39,366 nt of DNA, from the NCBI GenBank assembly GCA_023248955.1, contig JAHFDP010000038.1, positions 1 to 39,366 on the forward strand. Reading direction: 5' to 3'. The notes under the pieces are model-generated. The model worked only from the letters and a program-made list of their open reading frames with translations. It was not told the DNA's origin and did no database searches. Each line of letters opens with the position of its first letter. Position 1 is the stretch's first letter. This DNA is from Deltaproteobacteria bacterium. Lineage in GTDB: Bacteria; Myxococcota; Myxococcia; Myxococcales; JAHFDP01. Below, piece after piece: positions 33,954 to 39,366 of the stretch. The translations under genes and the position numbers were made by a program.

Positions 33954-35561
33954 TTAAATCGCGTAAGTCGCTTCGAAAATCGATTTTCCCTCGGAGCGTA
34001 CGCGCACGATTCGCTTTTCCGGATTCGCCGCAAGGTGGCGAAGCATGTGAAAGATGGCCTCGCGATCGCCATCGCCAATGGCCTGCGCAACTTCATCACA
34101 GGTCATGGGCCACTTCGTTTGCGAGAGCGCTTTCACGACGCGCGCTTGCAGGTCCAACACCGCTTGCGCGGCCTTCTTTCCCGCTTCCACGCCAGGTTGG
34201 TGGTAGGCGTTGATACCGACCAGCGCTGCGTACAATCCGACCGCGCGTTCGTAGAGTGCGATGAGCTTTCCCAGACCCGCGGCGTCGAAAGCGTCGAGCG
34301 TCACCGTGATCGATTCGCGGCCCGACTCCGTCAGCGCTTGCCGCGTGCCCTGCAAAAAGCCGTGCAAGAAGTCGCCGGACGTTAGGCCTGGCTCGACCTC
34401 AAACGCGGCGCGATCAGGCCCAGCGCGGTCAGGCGCGTCGCGCAGCACTTCAATGAACGTGACGAAAAAATTATCGAGGCCATCGCGAAGCTGCTGCACG
34501 TAGGCGTGTTGATCGGTGGAACCTTTGTTGCCATACACCGCGATGCCTTGGTGCACCTCGCGTCCAGCTAGGTCGAGCCGTTTGCCGAGCGACTCCATGA
34601 CGAGCTGTTGCAAGTAACGCGAAAAGAGCTCCAGTCGATCTTTGTAAGGAAGGACCACCATGTCCTTTTTTCCCACGCCAGCGGTTGTCGAGAGCCAGGC
34701 CAAAGCGAGCAACGCCGCGGGATTCTTGTGAGCGTCGGCGACGCGCGTGGCCACGTCCATGGCACGGGCACCGCCGAGGAGCGCGTCGATGTCGAGGCCC
34801 TGCAAAGCCGCCGGGACGAGGCCCACCGCGGATAATTCGCTGGTGCGACCGCCGACCCAATCCCACATCGGGAAGCGCGCCAGGAAATTTTGCGCGCGCG
34901 CAAAGCGATCCAATTCGCTGTCTTCACCGGTGACGGCGACCGCGTGCTGCGCAAACGAAAGTCCGCGCCGCGTATAGGCCGCCGCTGCTTCCAGCATGCC
35001 GTTGCGCGTCTCTTTGGTTCCGCCCGATTTGGAGATGACGATGGTGATCGTTTCCGCAAGTCCGTCGCCAATGGCCGCGAGCGTGCGATCGAATCCGTCG
35101 GGATCGGTGTTGTCGAAAAAGAATGGACGCAGGCGATCGCGCGACGAGGTGAGCGCGGCGGCGGCAAGCTCCGGTCCGAGCGCGGATCCGCCGATCCCGA
35201 TGACGAGGAGGTTTCGAAATTGCGCGGCGCGCTCCGGGTGCACGCGGCCCTGATGCACGTCGTCGGCGAAGGCGTGAAGGCGCGCTAGCGTGGAGGTGAT
35301 GGCGTCGCGGATGGCTGGCTCCGGCGCCAATTCCGGCGCGCGCAACCAGTAGTGGCCCACGCGGCGGTTCTCGTCGGGATTGGCGATGGCGCCCGCTTCC
35401 AACTCGCGCATGGTTGCAAAGGCTTTCGCCAGGCGGGGCTGTACGTTTTCGAAGAAGCGTTCGGTGAAGTGAATGCGGCTGACGTCGAGGGACACACCCA
35501 GGGTGTCGTCGTGGAAATGGAGGGACCGGAAGTGCTCGAAGGCCGGGGGTTTTGGGGTCAT
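33954..35561 (-). CDS. pgi: Glucose-6-phosphate isomerase
   Basis: A 535-aa cytoplasmic enzyme that interconverts glucose-6-phosphate and fructose-6-phosphate in glycolysis and gluconeogenesis. Family features are clear: [25 protein letters not shown], the signature [42 protein letters not shown], and [13 protein letters not shown]. The ~65 residues after that signature ([20 protein letters not shown] onward) form a winged-helix-like tail. I chose the ATG at 35561 ([11 protein letters not shown]); an open frame to 35624 adds unrelated residues. It is transcribed divergently from the outer-membrane protein gene at 35653. Confidence 0.93.
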   Translation of the reverse strand: MTPKPPAFEHFRSLHFHDDTLGVSLDVSRIHFTERFFENVQPRLAKAFATMRELEAGAIANPDENRRVGHYWLRAPELAPEPAIRDAITSTLARLHAFADDVHQGRVHPERAAQFRNLLVIGIGGSALGPELAAAALTSSRDRLRPFFFDNTDPDGFDRTLAAIGDGLAETITIVISKSGGTKETRNGMLEAAAAYTRRGLSFAQHAVAVTGEDSELDRFARAQNFLARFPMWDWVGGRTSELSAVGLVPAALQGLDIDALLGGARAMDVATRVADAHKNPAALLALAWLSTTAGVGKKDMVVLPYKDRLELFSRYLQQLVMESLGKRLDLAGREVHQGIAVYGNKGSTDQHAYVQQLRDGLDNFFVTFIEVLRDAPDRAGPDRAAFEVEPGLTSGDFLHGFLQGTRQALTESGRESITVTLDAFDAAGLGKLIALYERAVGLYAALVGINAYHQPGVEAGKKAAQAVLDLQARVVKALSQTKWPMTCDEVAQAIGDGDREAIFHMLRHLAANPEKRIVRVRSEGKSIFEATYAI

Positions 35562-35652
35562 CCGCCATTTGTACCAAAGACCATAAGCCGTATCGACATC
35601 CGCCCCCTGTTGAGTTAATCCCATTGGGTCGGATTTTCACTCTGGAGCGAGC

Positions 35653-36282
35653 ATGAAAACCCTCTTCGTCGTTCTCACCCTTGCAGCCCTGCCCGCCGCC
35701 GCGGTTCCCGCGCAGGGCGTGCCCTTTACGCCGCGATCCGGGCTCTATGCGGAAGTTATCCCCGGTGCGTTCTTCACGCTCAACACCAGCGGTAACGCCG
35801 TAGGGCAGTCCTACTCCAACCTTCAGCCCTACTTCGGATTCGCGGGCGGCTACGACGTCATGCCCGAGCTCTCGGTCTTCGGGCAGATTGGCGCTGGTTG
35901 GTCGGCCGGAAATTGCTTCTCAGGCGAGGATCCCAAAGTCGGAACCTGCCAAGGCTCGGACAACTTCGGCACCTACTTTTTCGAGGCCGGCGCCCGTTAC
36001 CGTCTCGAGTTGGCGTCGCGGTTGTCGCTGGGCTTTTTCGCAACGGTCGGTTTCGCGATCATGACACCGGGCTTGGTGGCCGACCCGACGAGCACCACTA
36101 CGCCCAAGGCGGCGGCTTCGCTGAGCAGCGGTCCGTCGGTGGGTGGCGGCATTGGCGTCGATTACGCCACGCGCCTTGATCATTTCTGGGTCGGCCTCGA
36201 CGTGGGTGCGCGCGCGGTACTGTCGGCCGATGCGCGCGTTCTCGCCATGAGCTTCGTTCCGCGGATGCGCTACGTTTTCTAG
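35653..36282 (+). CDS. Outer-membrane beta-barrel protein
   Basis: A 209-aa exported protein. The signal peptide MKTLFVVLTLAALPAAAVPA is followed by alternating strands rich in Tyr, Phe and Gly (FGFAGGYDVMPELSVFGQIG, TYFFEAGARYRLELASRLSL, GIGVDYATRLDHFWVGLDVG). It ends RMRYVF, with the terminal Phe expected of a barrel. Eight strands are likely. GGAG lies six bases before the ATG. It may belong among the small barrels that take part in myxobacterial gliding (CglE-like), but I would not name it on this evidence. It is followed after 22 bases by the selenoprotein gene. Confidence 0.7.
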   Translation: MKTLFVVLTLAALPAAAVPAQGVPFTPRSGLYAEVIPGAFFTLNTSGNAVGQSYSNLQPYFGFAGGYDVMPELSVFGQIGAGWSAGNCFSGEDPKVGTCQGSDNFGTYFFEAGARYRLELASRLSLGFFATVGFAIMTPGLVADPTSTTTPKAAASLSSGPSVGGGIGVDYATRLDHFWVGLDVGARAVLSADARVLAMSFVPRMRYVF

Positions 36283-36304
36283 AGTAGCGGGCAGCGTTGC
36301 CGCG

Positions 36305-36853
36305 GTGTTGTTGGGGGGCTGTGTGGCTACCATCGAGCGATCGCGAGCAACGCTCGGCGTTTCTTGTCCCATCCGCGAACCGAGCGGCACTGGGAAGGTT
36401 GTGGAGCTCGACGAGATCGCGCCATCCTTCTCGCTGCCTTCCGTTGGCGGCGGCACGTTCAACTTGGCGCAACTGCGCGGACGCAAAGTGGTGCTCGTTT
36501 TTTTGCGCGGCTTTGGCTGACCCTTCTGCCGCCGGCACCTCTCGCAGTTGCGAGACGACTACGCGCAATTCCAAAAACTGGGCGCCGAGATCGTTGCGGT
36601 GGCACCAGCGCCGATCGACGAAGTTCGTCGCTATTGGCACGAGCACGCGCTGCCCTTTGTCGGGCTCGCCGATTCGCAACGCGCGGTATACGAAAATTAC
36701 CGCGTGGGGAGCAGCGCGGCAGCGCTTGGACAGAAGCCCGGACTTTTTTTGATCGACGCGGCGGGCGCGGTGCGGCTCGTCTACATCGGCGCGCAACAGT
36801 GGCAGATTCCAGAGGACGACGAAATTTTGGGTATGCTGAAAAAGTTGTTTTAG
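36305..36853 (+). CDS. Thioredoxin-fold, peroxiredoxin-like selenoprotein (UGA = Sec72)
   Basis: About 182 aa if TGA at 36518-36520 is read as selenocysteine. Before it: ELDEIAPSFSLPSVGGG and KVVLVFLRGFG; after it in the same frame: PFCRRHLSQLRDDYAQFQKL, IVAVAPAP, FVGLADSQRAVYENYRVG, PGLFLIDAAGAVRLVYIG. This is an AhpC/TSA-type redoxin in which the usual active site RGxWCPFC reads RGFG-U-PFC, so Sec72 replaces the reactive Cys, with Cys75 as partner. The reaction is probably peroxide or disulfide reduction. The start is a GTG with a short LLGGC lipobox-like beginning and a weak ribosome-binding site, so it is uncertain. A candidate SECIS hairpin lies at 36540-36555. surE follows after three bases. 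Confidence 0.82.
36540..36555 (+). promoter_or_regulatory. Candidate bacterial SECIS hairpin
   Basis: TCTCGC-AGTT-GCGAGA is a perfect 6-bp stem with a four-base loop containing GU. It starts 20 bases after the in-frame TGA, with the loop G 27 bases after it. Bacterial SECIS hairpins lie a short distance 3' of the UGA inside the coding region and need a G near the start of the apical loop, which SelB reads. This hairpin meets those requirements. No bulged U of the E. coli type is evident. Confidence 0.6.
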
Positions 36854-36856
36854 CCC

Positions 36857-37627
36857 ATGCGCCTCCTGCTCACCAACGACGACGGCATCGACTCCCCCGG
36901 AATTGCGGCGCTCGCGGCCGCGGTCGCTGAGCTCGGCGAGGTGACGGTGGTGGCGCCGGATCGCGAACAGTCAGCGGCGAGCCACGCCATCACGTTGTCG
37001 CGTCCACTGCGTGTGCAGACTCTCGGTGAACGGCGCTTCGCCGTCGACGGCACGCCCACCGATTGCGTTTACCTCGCGCTCAATCACCTCTTGAAAGATG
37101 CGCGGCCCGATCTCGTGGTCAGTGGAATCAACAAAGGTTCGAACCTCGCCGACGATGTGACCTACTCGGGCACGGTGGCCGCGGCCGTGGAAGCAGCGAT
37201 GCTCGGCGTGCCGTCGTTTGCGATTTCGCTGGCCGCGCGGCCGCCGTGGAATTTCGGTCCGGCGGCACGATTCGCGAGGGCGTTGGCTGCTGAAATCGGA
37301 AACGGAAAAATCGCGCTGCCGCCGCAGACGCTCCTCAATGTCAACGTTCCGCCGCGGGCCGATGTTTCGCGATTTGCCTGGACGCGCCTAGGACGGCGCA
37401 GCTACGGCAACATGGTCGAGGAGCGCAGGGATCCGCGCGGCCGGTCCTACTACTGGATCGGCGGCGACGAGCTGATGCACCAGAACATTCCCGGCAGCGA
37501 CTGCAATGCGCTCGTCGACGGCGGGATGATTTCGGTGACACCGCTGCATCTTGATGTCACCGCTCACGGGCTTCTGGATGCCTTCTCCGCGCTGTCGCTG
37601 CCTGGATTCGAGCGGGGAACCGTGTGA
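36857..37627 (+). CDS. surE: 5'/3'-nucleotidase SurE
   Basis: A 256-aa cytoplasmic metal-dependent phosphatase that removes phosphate from nucleoside monophosphates and is linked to stationary-phase survival. It has the N-terminal metal site LLTNDDGIDSPG (Asp8, Asp9), VVAPDREQSAASHAIT, GTPTDCVYLAL and the signature SGINKGSNLADDVTYSGTVA. Length and layout fit the family. It begins three bases after the selenoprotein stop and is followed by a hairpin and an nlpD-like gene, an arrangement like the surE-nlpD pairing of other proteobacteria. Confidence 0.92.
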   Translation: MRLLLTNDDGIDSPGIAALAAAVAELGEVTVVAPDREQSAASHAITLSRPLRVQTLGERRFAVDGTPTDCVYLALNHLLKDARPDLVVSGINKGSNLADDVTYSGTVAAAVEAAMLGVPSFAISLAARPPWNFGPAARFARALAAEIGNGKIALPPQTLLNVNVPPRADVSRFAWTRLGRRSYGNMVEERRDPRGRSYYWIGGDELMHQNIPGSDCNALVDGGMISVTPLHLDVTAHGLLDAFSALSLPGFERGTV

Positions 37628-37859
37628 AGTTGACTGTGAGCCTGTGAAAAATTCATTTTTCGCTCACAGCGACGCGGCGAAAGCTGCGACGGCGGGTGGG
37701 GTGAGTCCGGAGTCCGACCGAGCGCTTCCAGCGCCACCGCCCGGGCCGGCGGCGCTTCCATCATGCGCCGCACATGCGCCGATTCAGTCGGCGCAGAGGG
37801 GCGGGCGGCGGCCCGACCCTTCAAAACACAGAGGTTGTGAGGACTTTTTCACAACCTCT
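37628..37859. other. surE-nlpD intergenic region with hairpins
   Basis: This contains the terminator-like hairpin at 37635-37668, a GC-rich repeat at about 37726-37765 related in reverse to 55-95, and part of the palindrome at 37827-37862. The upstream in-frame extension of the next gene has no protein-like features, so it is treated as non-coding. Confidence 0.5.
37635..37668 (+). terminator. Terminator-like hairpin after surE
   Basis: Outer arms TGTGAGC/GCTCACA enclose an inner stem GAAAAAT-TC-ATTTTTC. It begins seven bases after the surE stop. The inner T-run within a stem-loop suits transcript end or processing. There is no separate trailing T-run, so confidence is moderate. Confidence 0.4.
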
Positions 37860-37862
37860 GTG
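37827..37862 (+). promoter_or_regulatory. 14-bp hairpin covering the probable start of the nlpD-like gene
   Basis: CACAGAGGTTGTGA (37827-37840) pairs exactly with TCACAACCTCTGTG (37849-37862) across an 8-base loop. The last three bases of the 3' arm are the GTG chosen as start codon. In RNA the start would be buried in the stem, which could repress translation. It could instead be a terminator with T in its loop. Confidence 0.4.
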
Positions 37863-38549
37863 CTCGCGCTGCTGGTTTGCGCGTGTGCCACTTCGCGTTC
37901 CGCCGCGCGCGCCCCCGAAGTGGGGCCGACGGAGGGCGGCCATAGCGGCCTCTTTCACACCGTCGTTGCGGGTGAAACGATCTACGCGTTGGCGCGCGAG
38001 AACGGCGTGAGCGAGCAGGCGCTTCTCGAGGAGAATCTGCTGGCGGGGCCGCAGGACTTGCGCGCTGGAATGGAGCTGTTCATCCCGCATGGTGAGAACA
38101 CCGGCGGCGACGCGCCGCGCGCGCCATCGGCGCCAACGACGACCCGCAAAAAACTTCTGCCGCCGCGTCCGCACGCCGAAACGCCGCGGCTCGCATGGCC
38201 GGTGCGCGGCGTTCTCTATTCGCGATTCGGTCCGCGCGAGCGCGATTTTCACGATGGAATCGACATCGCTTGCCCCGAGGGAACGCCGGTGGCCGCGGCC
38301 GGCGCAGGGCGCGTGGTGTTCGCGGGAGTGCAACGCGGATACGGCAACATCGTATTACTGCGGCACAGCGATGGGCTGATAACAGTGTATGCGCACAACG
38401 CCGAAAACGGTGTGCATGAAGGCGACGACGTGTCCGCGGGACAGGTGATCGCGCACGTCGGGCGAACGGGGCAAACGACGGGGCCGCACCTTCATTTCGA
38501 GGTGCGTGAATCGGCGCGGGCCAAAGACCCGCTGGGTTTTCTGCCGTGA
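37860..38549 (+). CDS. LysM / M23 peptidase-like lipoprotein (NlpD-like)
   Basis: A ~229-aa lipoprotein. A short hydrophobic start (MLALLVCACATS) leads to a LysM domain at ~38-82 (HTVVAGETIYALARENGVS, LRAGMELFIPHG) that binds peptidoglycan. A basic/Pro linker follows, then an M23 (LytM) domain (~120-229) with RFGPRERDFHDGIDIACPEG, VYAHNAENG and GPHLHFEV. The zinc-ligand motifs HxxxD and HxH are intact, so it may be an active endopeptidase; E. coli NlpD by contrast lacks them and activates amidases. The start is uncertain: GTG 37860 is the best in-frame codon before the signal. It lies downstream of surE, as nlpD does in many proteobacteria. Confidence 0.8.
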   Translation: MLALLVCACATSRSAARAPEVGPTEGGHSGLFHTVVAGETIYALARENGVSEQALLEENLLAGPQDLRAGMELFIPHGENTGGDAPRAPSAPTTTRKKLLPPRPHAETPRLAWPVRGVLYSRFGPRERDFHDGIDIACPEGTPVAAAGAGRVVFAGVQRGYGNIVLLRHSDGLITVYAHNAENGVHEGDDVSAGQVIAHVGRTGQTTGPHLHFEVRESARAKDPLGFLP

Positions 38550-38565
38550 TAGATTTCGTGGAGAT

Positions 38566-38639
38566 GGGGCCATAGCTCAGGTGGAGAGAGCAGCTGTTTC
38601 CTAAACAGCAGGCCGCGCGTTCGAGTCGCGCTGGCCCCA
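38566..38639 (+). tRNA. tRNA-Arg (anticodon CCT)
   Basis: A 74-nt cloverleaf: acceptor GGGGCCA/TGGCCCC, D-arm GCTC...GAGC, anticodon stem GCTGT/ACAGC with loop TTCCTAA (anticodon CCT, reads AGG), T-arm GCGCG-TTCGAGT-CGCGC, discriminator A. CCA is not encoded. It lies 16 bases after the M23 gene. A truncated gene starts almost directly after it. Confidence 0.93.
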
Positions 38640-38658
38640 CTTAATATACGATTTTTAG

Positions 38659-39111
38659 ATTAGTGTATTCGTTGGAGGATCAAATCTGCGCTTGAACGGT
38701 GGATCGCTTGAATGTAGGGGCGCCAACGAGTACGGCCAAGTGGGCTGCGCACCGACGGGAAGGTTTTACGAACATCTCCCCATCGACGTGTTCGGGTTCT
38801 TCTCGGGTGCCACGTTGATTGCCGCGGGCCAAGGATCGGAGGCGACCTGTGCGATCGCCAGCGGTGGCACCGTAAGTTGTTGGGGTTGGAATGAATATGG
38901 CTGTCTCGGCGATGGCACCGACACGAAGCGCGCCCAGCCGGTTGCTGTGGTGGGCCTCTCCTCCGGTGTCACATCACTCGGTTTGGGCCGTTATCACACC
39001 TGTGCGGTGACGGCGGCGGGCGGCGTGCAATGCTGGGGCGCGAACGATGCCGGGCAACTTGGCGATGGAACGAACACGGAGAGCATGACGCCCGTGTATG
39101 TAAAGTTCTAG
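38659..39111 (+). pseudogene. 5'-truncated RCC1-repeat protein remnant
   Basis: About 150 codons of RCC1/BLIP-II-type repeats: LECRGANEYGQVGC (degenerate), TCAIASGGTVSCWGWNEYGC, HTCAVTAAGGVQCWGANDAG, ending TPVYVKF, a normal family C-terminus. The frame is open back to an in-frame TAG at 38656, only about 20 bases after the tRNA. The partial first repeat has lost its Trp and a Cys. There is no signal peptide and no good start; TTG 38692 is the only candidate. RCC1-type surface proteins normally have many repeats and an export signal, so this is the 3' end of a gene whose 5' part is gone. Confidence 0.6.
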
Positions 39112-39125
39112 CGATTTGCACACAT

Positions 39126-39356
39126 CGTTCTAGACTCCTGAGTCAGAAGTTCGCCGCATAAATGCGGCGGTCATTTTAGGAGCCTAGCCATCTGGAAGGG
39201 GCTCGCCGCCCCTCTCCGTCGAGCGAAGCTCGTCGGGGACCCCTCCTGGCTTCGGCGCGACTCCGCGCCGCGGCCGCCTTTGGCGTCCGGAAGAATGAGT
39301 GCAAAAATCATTGACTCAGGAGACTGAGATGGTTGGACCTGTCAAGAGCTAGAACG
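39126..39356. mobile_element. Short element with inverted ends (MITE-like), not coding
   Basis: CGTTCTAG then GACTCCTGAGTCA at 39126-39145 is mirrored by TGACTCAGGAGAC (39312-39324, 12 of 13 matching) and CTAGAACG (39349-39356). The interior has hairpin GCCGC-ATAAAT-GCGGC near 39153-39168 and several GC-rich palindromes. There is no transposase frame. The window ends ten bases later, so the right flank cannot be judged. Confidence 0.45.
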
Positions 39357-39366
39357 TTTTTCATTT

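Noticed and set aside
36305-36853. Reading the redoxin gene as a pseudogene with a nonsense mutation
   Set aside because: The stop is TGA, falls exactly on the catalytic Cys position, the frame continues intact, and a SECIS-like hairpin follows at suitable distance.

Overview
The window is GC-rich and carries genes typical of the Myxococcota (former Deltaproteobacteria). These include a pomY-pomZ-pomX cell-division positioning locus, a eukaryote-like Ser/Thr kinase with PEGA repeats beside an FHA protein, a very long kelch lipoprotein, and a run of Cys-rich 'disulfide' lipoproteins. Many starts are TTG or GTG. I see no ribosomal genes, plasmid replication genes, CRISPR array or complete transposase gene.

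Layout. 1-595: non-coding repeats and one small membrane protein. 595-7050 (minus strand): a co-directional block. It begins with five membrane-associated genes of unknown function (a 65-aa protein, a DUF6754-like protein and three further membrane proteins) and continues into an esterase lipoprotein and a metallo-beta-lactamase-fold hydrolase. 7153-8882 (plus): a zinc-ribbon/TM protein overlapping an alpha/beta-hydrolase lipoprotein whose nucleophile Ser is Gly, followed by a strong hairpin. 9043-12344 (plus): pomY, pomZ, pomX. 12362-20467 (minus): FHA protein, PEGA kinase and a kelch/Cys-rich/OmpA fusion lipoprotein, probably an envelope signalling neighbourhood.

20468-21725 is a 1.26-kb gene-free region. 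It holds two ~350-bp copies of a structured element in inverted orientation. Their linkers are identical and their stems differ by compensatory base-pair changes. Between them lie a nested palindrome and direct repeats. 21726-32682 (plus): secreted proteins, namely three GH26-like paralogues (one with a duplicated domain, one lacking the acid/base Glu), two Cys-rich lipoproteins (one with a TIM-barrel glycosidase-like domain) and a small membrane protein. 32686-33643 (minus): another Cys-rich lipoprotein and the deletion scar of a tail-collar-type gene.

33954-39366 is mostly housekeeping: glucose-6-phosphate isomerase, an outer-membrane barrel protein, a thioredoxin-fold selenoprotein read through an in-frame TGA, surE, an nlpD-like LysM/M23 lipoprotein and tRNA-Arg(CCT). 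Immediately after the tRNA comes a 5'-truncated RCC1-repeat remnant, then a short element with inverted ends.

The three most notable items are the covarying inverted structured-element pair (20503-21529), the selenoprotein with a candidate SECIS hairpin (36305-36853), and the five-gene membrane cluster of unknown function (3628-7050).
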